The notes below the pieces were generated by a model. It was not told the origin of the DNA. It did not search any database and saw nothing but the letters and a program-made list of their open reading frames with translations. DNA of 64,000 nt, taken from Mytilus galloprovincialis (taxonomy: Eukaryota > Mollusca > Bivalvia > Mytilida > Mytilidae). Made by a program: the position numbers and the translations under genes. The DNA is taken from positions 60,223,078 to 60,287,077 of the forward strand of contig NC_134841.1 in the NCBI RefSeq assembly GCF_965363235.1, in the 5' to 3' direction. Below, piece by piece: positions 46,162 to 58,462 of the stretch (the first letter of the stretch is position 1; every line of letters starts with the position of its first letter).

Positions 46162-49080
46162 AAACATATACACAATCTTATCTTATCTTAACATACCTTC
46201 TGTTCCGATCCTTTGACGCCACCTAGAGGAAATTTGGACAAAAAGACATACAAACATATACACAATCCTATCTTAACATACCTTCTGTTCCGATCCTTGG
46301 GACACCACCTAGAGGAAATTTGGACAAAAAGACATACAAACATATACACAATCTTATCTTAACATACCTTCTGTTCCGATTCTTGGACGCCACCTAGAGG
46401 AAATTTGGACAAAAAGACATACAAACATATACACAATCTTATCTTAACATACCTTCTGTTCCGATCCTTTGACGCCACCTAGAGGAAATTTGGACAAAAA
46501 GACATACAAACATATACACAATCTTATCTTAACATACCTTCTGTTCCGATTCTTGGACGCCACCTAGAGGAAATTTGGACAAAAAGACATACAAACATAT
46601 ACACAATCTTATCTTAACATACCTTCTGTTCCGATCCATTGACGCCACCTAGAGGAAATTTGGACAAAAAGACATACAAACATATACACAATCTTATCTT
46701 AACATACCTTCTGTTCCGATCCTTGGACGCCACCTAGAGGAAATTTGGACAAAAAGACATACAAACATATACACAATCTTATCTTAACATACCTTCTGTT
46801 CCGATCCTTTGACGCCACCTAGAGGAAATTTGGACAAAAAGACATACAAACATATACACAATCTTATCTTAACATACCTTCTGTTCCGATCCTTTGACGC
46901 CACCTAGAGGAAATTTGGACAAAAAGACATACAAACATATACACAATCCTATCTTAACATACCTTCTGTTCCGATCCTTTGACGCCACCTAGAGGAAATT
47001 TGGACAAAAAGACATACAAACATATACACAATCTTATCTTAACATACCTTCTGTTCCGATCCTTGGACGCCACCTAGAGGAAACCTGGACAAAAATACAT
47101 ACAAACATATACACAATCTTATCTTAACATACCTGCTGTTCCGATCCTTTGACGCCACCTAGAGGAAATTTGGACAAAAAGACATACAAACATATACACA
47201 ATCTTATCTTAACATACCTTCTGTTCCGATCCTTTGACGCCACCTAGAGGAAATTTGGACAAAAAGACATACAAACATATACACAATCTTATCTTAACAT
47301 ACCTTCTGTTCCGATCCATTGACGCCACCTAGAGGAAATTTGGACAAAAAGACATACAAACATATACACAATCTTATCTTAACATACCTTCTGTTCCGAT
47401 CCTTGGACGCCACCTAGAGGAAATTTGGACAAAAAGACATACAAACATATACACAATCTTATCTTAACATACCTTCTGTTCCGATCCTTTGACGCCACCT
47501 AGAGGAAATTTGGACAAAAAGACATACAAACATATACACAATCTTATCTTAACATACCTTCTGTTCCGATCCTTTGACGCCACCTAGAGGAAATTTGGAC
47601 AAAAAGACATACAAACATATACACAATCCTATCTTAACATACCTTCTGTTCCGATCCTTTGACGCCACCTAGAGGAAATTTGGACAAAAAGACATACAAA
47701 CATATACACAATCTTATCTTAACATACCTTCTGTTCCGATCCTTGGACGCCACCTAGAGGAAACCTGGACAAAAATACATACAAACATATACACAATCTT
47801 ATCTTAACATACCTGCTGTTCCGATCCTTTGACGCCACCTAGAGGAAATTTGGACAAAAAGACATACAAACATATACACAATCTTATCTTAACATACCTT
47901 CTGTTCCGATCCTTTGACGCCACCTAGAGGAAATTTGGACAAAAAGACATACAAACATATACACAATCTTATCTTAACATACCTTCTGTTCCGATCCTTT
48001 GACACCACCTAGAGGAAATTTAGACAAAAAGACATACAAACATATACACAATCTTATCTTAACATACCTTCTGTTCCGATCCTTTGATGCCACCTAGAGG
48101 AAATTTGGACAAAAAGACATACAAACATATACAGAATCTTATCTTAACATACCTTCTGTTCCGATCCTTTGACACCACCTAGAGGAAATTTAGACAAAAA
48201 GACATACAAACATATACACAATCTTATCTTAACATACCTTCTGTTCCGATCCTTTGATGCCACCTAGAGGAAATTTGGACAAAAAGACATACAAACATAT
48301 ACACAATCTTATCTTAACATACCTTCTGTTCCGATCCTTGGACGCCACCTAGAGGAAATTTGGACAAAAAGACATACAAACATATACACAATCTTATCTT
48401 AACATACCTTCTGTTCCGATCCTTTGATGCCACCTAGAGGAAATTTGGACAAAAAGACATACAAACATATACACAATCTTATCTTAACATACCTGCTGTT
48501 CCGATCCTTGGACGCCACCTAGAGGAAATTTGGACAAAAAGACATACAAACATATACACAATCTTATCTTAACATACCTTCTGTTCCGATCCTTGGGACA
48601 CCACCTAGAGGAAATTTGGACAAAAAGACATACAAACATATACACAATCTTATCTTAACATACCTTCTGTTCCGATCCTTTGACGCCACCTAGAGGAAAT
48701 TTAGAAAAAAAGACATACAAACATATACACAATCTTATCTTAACATACCTGCTGTTCCGATCCTTTGACGCCACCTAGAGGAAACCTGGACAAAAATACA
48801 TACAAACATATACACAATCTTATCTTAACATACCTGCTGTTCCGATCCTTGGACGCCACCTAGAGGAAATTTGGACAAAAAGGCATACAAACATATACAC
48901 AATCTTATCTTAACATACCTTCTGTTCCGATCCTTTGACGCCACCTAGAGGAAATTTGGACAAAAAGGCATACAAACATATACACAATCTTATCTTAACA
49001 TACCTTCTGTTCCAATCCTTGGACGCCACCTAGAGGAAACCTGGACAAAAGGCATACAAACATGCACACAATCCTATCAA
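46162..49080 (-). repeat. 85-bp tandem array, 34 units, each with a 26-nt exon-like core
   Basis: Units start at regular 85-bp steps (TGTTCC at 46201, 46286, 46372, 46457 ... 49008; two units are 86 bp). Read on the minus strand each unit has a pyrimidine-rich tract ending TTTCCTCTAG, then 26 nt beginning GTGGCGTCAAAGG and ending GGAACAGAAG (or CAG), then GTATGTTAAG. These are good 3' and 5' splice sites; the intron part is 59 nt. Joined end to end, three cores give 26 codons without a stop: VASKDRNRR, then WRQRIGTEG, then GVKGSEQK. None of the variants I followed (CCTTTG, CCTTGG, CCATTG, GATGCC, GACACC) makes a stop in any frame. This may be a micro-exon gene or a minisatellite grown from one intron-exon unit. 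Confidence 0.9.
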
Positions 49081-49084
49081 AACT

Positions 49085-49300
49085 TACCTCACTGTCCGAT
49101 CCTGGACGTAACCTAAAACATAAAATGAAATAGATAACCATACTTCACTTTCAATTCTTTGAAGTAACCTATAGAAAATGGAAATAAATTTAAAAAAAAA
49201 AGAAATAGACCTATAGAAAAGAAAAAGAAAAAAAACACCATACACATGAAATCATATAAAATGAAACAGATAAACATAACTCGTTTTTTATTCTTTGAAG
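49085..49300 (-). other. Three diverged array units keeping splice borders
   Basis: On the minus strand TTTATGTTTTAG precedes a 25-nt core (GTTACGTCC...CAGTGAG) followed by GTAAGT, near 49086-49110. TCCATTTTCTATAG precedes GTTACTTCAAAG... followed by GTATGG, near 49146-49170. A third core (GTAACTTCAAAGAA) near 49277-49301 has an AG before it but no GT after it. Two of the three keep AG and GT although the flanks differ from the main array. Confidence 0.5.
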
Positions 49301-49350
49301 TTACCTTTACTATATATTTTCTATAGGCTGCAGAAAATATAAAGAAAATT

Positions 49351-51730
49351 AACAAGAGTGCACACGCTGAAATGTCTCGCCTATACTAATCATTGATATT
49401 ATGTTGATGGTCCTAAGTATAAAGCTTAGTTTTATTACAACTGTCTCATAAACTTAACTTTAACCAAGATAACTAAACAAAGACCAATGAACCTTGAAAA
49501 TGAGGTCAAGGTCAGATGAACCATGCCAGGCAGACATGTACAGCTAACAATGCTTCTATACAACATATATAGTTGACCCATTACTTATAGTTTAAGAAAA
49601 ATAGACCAAAACACAAAAACTTAACACTGTGCAATGAACCGTGAAAATGAGGTCACCGTCAAATAAAACCTGCATGACTGACATAAAGATAAAATATTTC
49701 CATACACCAAATATAGTTGACCTATGGCATACAGTATTAGATAAAAAGACCAAAACTCAAAAACTTAACTTTGACCACTGAACCATGAAAATTCCATACA
49801 ACAAATATAGTAGACCTATTGCATATAGTATGAGAAAAACACAAAAGTTTAACTATAACCACTGAACCATGAAAATGAGGTCAAGGTCAGATGACACCTG
49901 CCAGTTGGACATGTACACCTTACAGTCCTTCCATACACCGAATATATACCAGCCCTATTGCTTATAGTATCTGAGATATGGACTTGACCACCAAAACTTA
50001 ACCTTGATCACTGATCCATGTTCCTTTATTCAAACAAAAGTGTTTTCAACTTTAGTATACCACAACACTTACAAAACCATGTTTTATTACATCTATTTCA
50101 ACTTTGCCAAAAAAAATTCAGAATATTTTAGCAGTTTTTGTCTCTTTTCTCATAATATCTTTAAGAAATGACTTCAGATTTTTAGCGTATTTCAAGTTTG
50201 TGATTGCGCTGCTATATAAAAATTACATTTGCAACTAGTGTACAAGTTAGAACTATTAGTTTAATACTATTATTCAAAAACTCACTGCACAGTTATTGAA
50301 AAAAGTCATAAATCCTCTTAAAAGAGCAGTTTTCTTAGCACTTCTTTTTTAGAATATTCCTCAAAATTCGAAGAAAAATAAATCATGTCTTTACAGAAAA
50401 ATTACACATCAGTAAGGGGCGACTTGTTTATTAACTAATAATGATAGATGTTTGATGCACATTAAATCGCATTGCTGGTTATCTGAGGATTAATTTGAGC
50501 CCTTAACCACATCTGTACCTCAGCAAATGGCGATTAAACAAGTCTAAATGTCCCAAAAAAATCTTGAAATTGGTTTCACCAGTAAGCTGTACCGATGTGA
50601 AAGGGAGAGGGTTAATAATATTATGTTCAGTCCTTAATATAAAGCTTTATTACAACTGTCACATAAACTTAACTTTAACCAAGAAAACTAGACATTGACC
50701 AATGAACCTATAAATGAGATCAAGGTCAGATGAACCATGACAGGCAGGCATGTACAGCTAACAATGCTTCCATACTATAAATATAATTGACCTATTACTT
50801 ATAGTTAAAGAAAAACAGACTAAAACACAAAAACTTAACAATGAGCAATGAACTGTGAACATGGAGTCAAGGTCAAATAAAACCTGCACGACTGACATAT
50901 TGCATGATCATAAAATATTTCCATACACCAAATATAGTTGACCTATTGCATATATTATTAAGAAAAAAGACCAAAACTCAAAAACTTAACTTTGACCACT
51001 GAACACAAATAAGATCAAGGTCAAAAGACCTTGGTCAAAGCCAGCTATACATTTACACCTTACAATTATTCCATACACCAAATACAGTAGACCAATTGCA
51101 TACAGTATAAGAAAAACAGACTAAAACACAAAAACTTAACTGTAACCACTGAACCATGAAAATGAGATTAAGGTCAGATGACACCTGCCAGTTGGACATA
51201 TTCACCTTATAGTCCTTCCGTACACTGAATATACTAGACCTATAATTGCTTATAGTATCTGAGATATGGACTTGACAGGCAAAACTAAACCTTGCTCACT
51301 GTTCCATGAAATGAGGTCAAGGTCAAGTGAAAACTGCCTGACGGGCATGAGGACCTTGCAAGGTATGCACATACCAAATATAGTTACTGGTATCTCATTA
51401 CTTACAATAAGGGAGAATTTACAAAAAAGTAGTCACTGAACCATGAAAATGAAGTCAAGGACATAAAGTCATTGAACATGTGACTGACAAAAACTTCATA
51501 ATATGAGGCATCCATATACAAAGTATGAAACATCCAGGTCTTCCCCTTCTAAAATATAAAGCTTTTAAGAAGTTATAGCTAATGCTGTCGCCACCAGATC
51601 ACTATCCCTATGTCATGCTCGACAAAAACTTTAACCACAGAGTGAATGTATGTGGATGACGCCATCAACGACTGAATGTAGGATTGCTATGTCTCGCTTT
51701 TTCTACAAAAGTCTTAGGCTCGACAAAAAG
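49351..51730 (+). repeat. 'GAGGTCAAGGTCAGATGA' satellite-like element, copy 1
   Basis: It starts AACAAGAGTGCACACGCTGA and consists of repeated blocks of about 140-150 bp, each with ACTGAACCATGAAAATGAGG, TCAAGGTCAGATGA, ACATGTACACCTTACA and CCAAATATAGT-GACCTATT. A second start-like block is at about 50620. It closes with AGCTAATGCTGTCGCC and GTCTTAGGCTCGACAAAA. A related element is at 56328-57663. Non-coding. Confidence 0.8.
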
Positions 51731-52863
51731 AAGTGGCTTTAATGGCAGCTACATCATTGGTCAATTACCTTTTTGTTTTCTATCTATCTTTGACTATTTT
51801 CATTTTATAATAAATATATATTTCAATCAGATGATATAATCAGTATTTTAAAATTAATGTGCATGTCAAATTATCAGAAGTTGGTGGCTAACCAAAATAA
51901 TCTGATGTATACATTTTGAACAAAAATGATTCAATATCAACTGAATTTCAAACAATCTTAATCAAGTCATATTTTTCAAATTACTTTAAAAAATATTGAC
52001 AATCTGAAAATTTCTTGCATTCAGATAATTTTAGTAAGACTAAGAGAAAAGGTTTCCAAATTGTCATTGTTAAGAGACTATTTGCTGTTGAAATTAAGTT
52101 AGAAATTAATGTGAAAGCATGGTTTATGTCAAATACTAAATTCTACGACAAGTTGTTTATTTACAATTACAATACATTCTTATTATTCTTAATTAAACAA
52201 ACTCGGATGCAGTAACTGTGCTACTGGAGCATCAATTATACATAGTACATTATAATTACAGATGACAGAACAAGTGAAACTGTGAGCTACTGGTCACTGA
52301 TGATACCCCCGCCGTAAAAATGTAAGTGTTTGTTAAACAGGAAGTTGTTGAGTGATAAATCTGAAAACGTATCACACAATATAGCTGACTTGTATAAACC
52401 CTGAAACCAAATTTCAGAAAATTCTTGTATTGTAGTGATCCTAAGAAAAAAGTTACATTTTCAACTTGGCTATCAGGCGTAAAAGTGTAAAATGATACAA
52501 TTGTTCAGTAAACAGGAAGTTGTTGGGTGATGAATCTGAAAACCCATCACATGATATAGATGATATATATAAACCCTGAACAAAAATTTCAGAAATCCTT
52601 GTATTGTAGTTCCTGGGAAAAATGTGACGAAAAATATTCATGGGACGAACTAAATGGATGGACAGACAGAGGTAAAACAGTATTACGTATTACCTACACA
52701 TCAAAGCTGGGGTATAATGAATAGAAATTATCTTAATATTCATTGAACTAATAAGATTTTAAGTTATTACTCCACATATTATAGACATTATGTAACTATA
52801 AAGAATTGTATTTGTATAAAAATTATTTTATATAAATTATAAAATATATTTCATTCAAGTATA
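51731..52863. other. AT-rich DNA with a two-copy repeat
   Basis: Between about 52320 and 52640 a block of roughly 175 bp is present twice (AACAGGAAGTTGTTG-GTGAT, then ATATAAACCCTGAA, then TTTCAGAAA and CTTGTATTGTAGT). The rest shows no gene. Confidence 0.55.
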
Positions 52864-53448
52864 AAGGAGTAGGTCCGGTAAGGACTGATTTTGGCCTCAA
52901 ATTTCAGGTTCATCTTATGAAAGATTTTGACCACTTTTTAAACACCTAAGTGTCTATTTCATTTGAATCATATACTGTATGTGAAAGATTTTAACTGATT
53001 TTGTCATTAAAAACGACCGGATTCAAGCTCAAATATGAGAAATCTACCAAATATGCAGAAAAATGTCACTTTTCAGATGTTTTTTTGTCAAAAATGAAAG
53101 TGGCCGCATCCGTGGTCATCCTCAACCTTTATATATGTTATGTATTATCATAAAATACAACTTACATTTCAATATTAAGGATGAACACAAATGGGGCCAC
53201 TTTCGTTTCACAAGAAAACCGTCTAGAATTTAACTAAAATGCTAGAATTGTGAAGATTTTAGTAATATAGCATGACTTAATGGTGCTAGTACCCGATATA
53301 TGTGCATTGTATTGTCAAAAACAGCCCTTATTTATGTATACTTAAAGGCATTCTACTGTCCAATAAATAACTAAAAGTTTACATTTGAACAATTTGGAAA
53401 ACTGCTATATTTTGGGGCCAAAAAGGGGTCTTACTGGACCTACTCCTT
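52864..53448. mobile_element. MITE with 'AAGGAGTAGGTCC' ends and TA duplication
   Basis: AAGGAGTAGGTCC at 52864-52876 is inverted as GGACCTACTCCTT at 53436-53448, and TA flanks both ends. Past one mismatch the pairing continues (GTAAG/CTTAC). The TA duplication suggests Tc1/mariner-type mobilisation. There is no transposase. It lies between the satellite and the exon-like segment at 53606. Confidence 0.75.
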
Positions 53449-53605
53449 TAAAAAAGAGACTTTGGACTAATTAGTAATGATTTTTCAAGCTGTTTCCCCA
53501 TCTAATTTGAAAACAAATTTTCAAGCTGTTTCTCCAACCAATTTGAAATTATCTAACAAATTTTAACAAAGTTTCAAATACAATTGTAATGAGCAAATTA
53601 CTTAC

Positions 53606-53685
53606 ATCATCATTATCTGGCAACTAAAATGAAACCGTCTTCCTTCAGGTGTATGACTGAACTTTCGTCGGGCTCCTCCAGGGGT
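53606..53685 (-). CDS. Candidate terminal-type exon, 80 nt, upstream of the array
   Basis: On the minus strand TGTATTACAG precedes it and GTAAGT follows. One frame reads LEEPDESSVIHLKEDGFILV, then AR and TAA. It pairs with the copy at 46057-46133, so a unit carrying this exon was duplicated on both sides of the 85-bp array. If the gene reads through, this stop would end one product before the array. Alternatively, another frame (RRKFSHTPEGRRFHFSCQIM) is open through the exon. Protein unknown. Confidence 0.45.
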
Positions 53686-54498
53686 CTGTAATACAAAATA
53701 AAAGAATTCTTATATTTAAGAGATAACAGTTTGTAAATTGAAATAAAAATATACTTAAATCAAAGTAATATGAAGATATCCAAATTTACAATCAAAAACT
53801 TTTCTTTCGTTCAGTTAGTCTAAATTAGAGAAAAGGTCAATGATTAGATAATCAAAAGCTGACTGCCACAAGCGCATGATACGCTGGACAGTTTTTAAAG
53901 AATAAAGTTCCATAAGTCCTCAATGTTATAAATTTATAAATAAAAAAGAATTAAAGGAGGTAGAAACCAGTCACCAAAGTTTCATGAAAACTGCTCAAAG
54001 CACTTGTTACTGTGATATTGTTTGGAAAACGGGAAAATCCCCAATTTTTTATAAATAAAATCTCATGACTTATAACACAAAATTTAAAATTTATAAAAAT
54101 TGAAAGGGAGCTTACGTCAATAGATTTTAAAAATATTTCATCAAAGTTTTAATGCAAATTGGTTAAAGCATTTTGGAGTTATTGTTGGACAAGGTATACC
54201 ATAATACGTACCCTTAAATGGGCATATAAAAATAAAAAGATGGGGTATGATGAGACAACTCTCCACAAGAGACCAAATGATACAGAAATTAACAACTATA
54301 AGACAGCCTGCGTAATAACAATATGTCTGGAGGATGTGGTATTTCAATCAACCTTCTGATCATCACAACCCAATGAAAAGTGTTCAAACCCTGCATGCAG
54401 CTAAAAGACATTAATAAGAAGAAGTAATTGTAACAGGATGCTGTTACGAAGTCTCCCAAACAAAGCTCCCATAACTCGCCATTTATATGGTCCCATGT
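53686..54498. other. Spacer with repeat pieces
   Basis: Around 53970-54180 lies a worn repeat also seen near 33590 (CAGTCACCAAAGTTTCATGA, ACTGCTCAAAGCACTTGTTA). At 54234-54345 is a short copy of the GATGTGG family (GATGGGGTATGATGAGACAA). No gene was seen. Confidence 0.55.
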
Positions 54499-55545
54499 TC
54501 ATTTGATTTGATTTTTTGTCCAATACAATATATATGGCTTACGGGTGGGGATCTCCACCATTTACAAGTATTCAAACAGGAGGGGGAGGTGGTAACCCCC
54601 AGAGACTTTACCTACATTTCATTTGATATGTTTTATTGTCCCATACAAGAATATATGTGGTTTAGGGGTGGGGATGTTGACTGTTTACAAGTTTTCAAAC
54701 AAGAGGGGGTGGGGTGACCCCCTCAGGACTTCCCTTTTATTTCATTTCATTTGTTTTATTGTCCCCTACAAGAATAAATATGGTTTAGGGGTGGGGATCT
54801 GGACCATTTACAAGATAATAGCACATTCTCAAATTGAACGGGGTGGGGGCAACCCCCAGGAACTTCCCTTTAATTTCATTTGATTAGCTTTATTGTCCCA
54901 TACAAGTATATATATGGTTTAGGGGTGGGGATGTTGACCGTTTACAAGTTTTCAAACAAGAGGGGGTGGGTGACTCTCTCGGGACTTCCCTTTTATTTCA
55001 TTTCATTTGTTTTATTGTCCTCTACAAGAATATATATGGTTTAGGGGTGGGGATCTGGACTGTTTACAAGATAATAGTACAATCTCAAATTAAACGGGGT
55101 GGGGGTGACCCCCAGGAACTTCCATTTAATTTCATTTGATTAGTTTTATTGTCCCATACAAGAATAGATATGGTTTAGGGGTGGGGATGTTGACCGTTTA
55201 CAAGTTTTCAAACAAAAGGGGGTGGGGTGAGCCCCTAGGGACATCACTTTTATTTTATTTCATTTGTTTTATTGTCCCCTACAAGAGTATATATGGTTTA
55301 GGGGTGGGGATCTGGATAATTTACAAGATAAAAGCACATTCTCAAATTGAACGGGGTGGGGATGACCCCCGGGGACTTCCATTTAATTTCATTTGATTTG
55401 TTTTATCGTCCCATTCAATAATATATATGGTTTAGGGGTGTGGATCTGGACTGCTTACAAGATAAAAGCATATTCTCAAATTGAAGGGGGTGGGGATGAC
55501 CCCCCAGGGACTCCCCCTATATTTCATGTGATTTGTTTTATTGTC
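54499..55545 (+). repeat. Tandem repeat, about 125-130 bp, roughly eight copies
   Basis: Each unit has TTTCATTTGATT, TTTTATTGTCCCATACAAGA, TATATGGTTTAGGGGTGGGG, TTTACAAG and a GGGGGTGGGGTGACCCCC block. Two subtypes (ending GTTTTCAAACAAGAGGG or ATAATAGCACATTCTCAAAT) alternate from about 54620 to 55380, so the working unit is a dimer. Open frames (YGLGVG repeats) follow from the repeat and lack a start or splice context. Confidence 0.85.
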
Positions 55546-56327
55546 CGATAATCATTTCTGAAGACTGCATGTATCTAACACTTACAGTTTTCAAGTTATA
55601 TTCATTTGAAAATGTTAGAAAATAAAATCCCAATAAGGGTTCTATAGTAAACCCCTCCCTCCTTTCTACCCCCAAAAATACCCCTTAATAGACCCCAATG
55701 CACAAGTTTTTCCAGTGTTATATCCTGCCTTTTTTTAACTCAAAACTCCTGTCCTGCCTATTTTTTTCAAATTACATCCTAGCCCCCCCATAAAAATCAA
55801 ATGGTAGCTCCCTAATCTCTCAAAGAGATAACGTTTAAGCAACAGTTTTTAATCAAGAGAGTTCTAAACTATTTACACAATGCATCATATAAATTTAACA
55901 TTCATATTTTAACGCATGCAGTGATATTAATGCCCCACTCTGGCGTGGGTTTTACTTCCAGTTTGAGAAAGCCCTAGTACCCAGTCACCAAAAAGGGGGG
56001 CGGGGGGGGGGGGGGGGGTAGGGGGGTAGAGAAATTTAATAGAAATCAGATCTTTATGTATATGGGGGATATATTTATCTGTGTTGAAGGCCATACTGTG
56101 TGTGAACTGTATTGGTTACAAACCTCAACAAATTTGGTCTCTGGTGAAAGTTTGTCTCATTGACAATCATACAAATTATTTTTAAAAGATTAAGTACATT
56201 GCTCAGTTGGATTGAAGTGCTATTTCAATTACCACAAACACTTGCTTATCAAATTCCATGCTTTATAACTTTGTAATGATACTAAAAATTATAAAGTTTG
56301 GAAGGATAAAAAACTTTCAAAAGATTA
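55546..56327. other. Spacer, no gene
   Basis: It contains C-rich phrases near 55660-55790 (CCCTCCCTCCTTTCTACCCC), a G-run at 55996-56018 and a reverse fragment of the GATGTGG family at about 56080-56175. No exon was seen. Confidence 0.55.
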
Positions 56328-57663
56328 ACAAGAGTGCACATGCTGAAATGTCTCCTTTACTATAGCCATTGATATAAATTTATGTTGATAGTCCTAAATA
56401 TAAAGCTTTATTACAACTGTTACATAAACTTAACATTAACCAAGAAAACTAAACATTGATCAAAGAACCATGAAAATATGAGGTCAAGGTCAGATGAACC
56501 ATGCCAGATAGACATGTACAGCTAACAATTCTTCCATTACAACAAACATAGTTGACCCATTGCTTAAAGTTAAAGAAAATCAGACCAAAACACAAAAACT
56601 TAACAATGAGCAATGGACCATGAAAATGAGGTCAAGGTAATGCTAGGCAGGCATGTACAGCTAACGATTCTCCATACAAGAAATATAATTGACCTATTGC
56701 TTATAGTTCAAGACAAACAGGCCAAAACATAAAAACTTAATGAGCAATGAACTGTGAAAATGAGGTCAAGGTCAAATAAAACATGTGCCACTGACATATC
56801 GATCATAAAATATTTCCATACACCAAATATAGTTGACCTATCGCATATAGTATTAGAAAAAAAAGACCAAAACTGAAAAACTTTGATCACTAGACAATGA
56901 AAATGAGGTCAAGGTCATATGACAACTGTTATCTAGACATGTACACCTTACAATTGTTCCATACACCAAATATAGACCTATTGCATACAGTATAAGAAAA
57001 ACAGACCAAAACACAAAAACTTAACTATAACCACTGAACCATGAAAATGAGGTCAAGGTCAGATGTTACCTGCCAGTTGGACATCAACATGTACAAACTT
57101 AACTATAACCACTGAACCATGAAAATGAGGTCAAGGTCAGATGTTACTTGCCAGTTGGACATGTACACCTTACAGTCCTTTCATACACTGAATATGCTAG
57201 ACCTATTGCTTATAGTATCTGAGATATGGACTTGACCATCAAAACTTCATTGTTAACTGAACCATGAAATGAGATCAAGGTCAAGTGAAAACTGTCTGAC
57301 GGACATGAGAACCTTGCAAGGTACTCACATACCAAATATAGTTATCCTATTACTTATAACAAGGACGTATAACTATACGTCCTTGAGTTATACGTCCTTG
57401 CTTATAATAAGAGAGAATTTAACATTACAAAAAAATCTTTAGTTTTTTTTTCAAGTAGTCACTGAACCATAAACATTAGGTCAAAGACATTGGACATGTG
57501 ACTGACAGAAACTTTGTAACATTAGGCATCCATATACAAAGTATGAAGCATCCAGGTCTTCCACCTTCTAAAACAAAGCTTTAAAGAAGTTAGCTAACAC
57601 TGCCGCAAGATCACTATCCCTATATGTCAAGCTTTCTGCAACAAAAGTCCCAGGCTCGACAAA
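56328..57663 (+). repeat. 'GAGGTCAAGGTCAGATGA' satellite-like element, copy 2
   Basis: It starts ACAAGAGTGCACATGCTGAA and ends CCCAGGCTCGACAAAA, the same family and orientation as 49351-51730. It contains a local duplication near 57020-57140 (AACTATAACCACTGAACCAT twice) and a 41-bp hairpin insertion. Confidence 0.8.
57353..57407. mobile_element. 41-bp hairpin insertion with 7-bp target duplication
   Basis: CTTATAA stands at 57353-57359 and 57401-57407. Between them are 41 bp: CAAGGACGTATAAC, then TATACGTCCTTGA, then GTTATACGTCCTTG. The first and last 14-mers are exact inverted copies. The parallel site in satellite copy 1 (51404-51412, ACTTACAATAAGG) has one copy of the target and no insert. 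Confidence 0.8.
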
Positions 57664-57965
57664 AACAAGAATGTGTCCAAAGTACACGGATGCCCCACTT
57701 GTACTATCATTTTCCATGTTCAGTGGACGGTGAACTAGGGATCAAAACTTTAATTTGGCATTAAATATAATATCAAGGGGGACATGTGTACTAAGTTTCA
57801 AGTTGATTGGACTTCAACTCCATCAAAAACTACCTTGACCAAAAACTTTAACCTGAAGCGGGACAGACGGACGGATGAACAATTTGACAGACGAATGAAC
57901 GAACTAAAACGGACGCACAGACCAGAAAACATAATGCCCCTCTTCTATTGTAGGTGGTGCATAAA
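57664..57965 (-). repeat. 'TGCCCC-GGGGCA' repeat, copy 2
   Basis: This reverse copy of 11092-11383 starts AACAAGAATGTGTCCAAAGT and ends CCCCTCTTCTATTGTAGGTG, with a worn CGGA/CGAA microsatellite in between. Confidence 0.75.
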
Positions 57966-58462
57966 ATAGTTAACAAATATAATAGTATCATTGCGGTACC
58001 ACTCCAATGCATTGCACTGCCATCATTGGGATTCACTCTTCATCCATGTTGAATTGTCATCAAGACATTGAAAAATCTTCTCAATTATTAGGAGGTGTCA
58101 GTGCTTATTGTGCCAAATTGTGGTCTTCCACAAAGCACTTTAAAGATATTGCATTATCAGTCTGATTAAAATTTTGGTTTTATAAATTTGAAGAGGCAGG
58201 TTTCTTTTAAAAAAAAAAAAGTACTTTTTTTTGCACAGAAACTCCAGTTGTGTTAATTAGTTTACTCTATTATTGAAATTCAAGTGGTTTATATTATCAG
58301 ACAAAAAGAATTTCTTTCGGGAAAGTGTTTACTTTTGTGAAATATAAAATAATTTGAGTTTTATAATATTAAAGGCAAGAATTTTTAACTTATTGGTTTA
58401 TTGACAGACTTAATTCTTTGAAATTTTCATGCCGAAATTTCATTCTTTTTTTTTATTTTCCA
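57966..58462. other. AT-rich spacer, no gene
   Basis: Homopolymer-rich DNA. No repeat or exon was recognised. Confidence 0.5.

Noticed and set aside
46162..49080. CRISPR array
   Set aside because: The 85-bp units are whole-unit tandem repeats without unique spacers, in eukaryotic DNA.
49113..49355. 80-residue hydrophobic protein on the minus strand
   Set aside because: It runs through poly(T)/poly(A) tracts and decayed array units; splice borders explain the sequence better.
54487..55396. YGLGVG-repeat proteins
   Set aside because: The frames follow from a 125-130-bp tandem repeat and change frame between units; there is no splice or start context.
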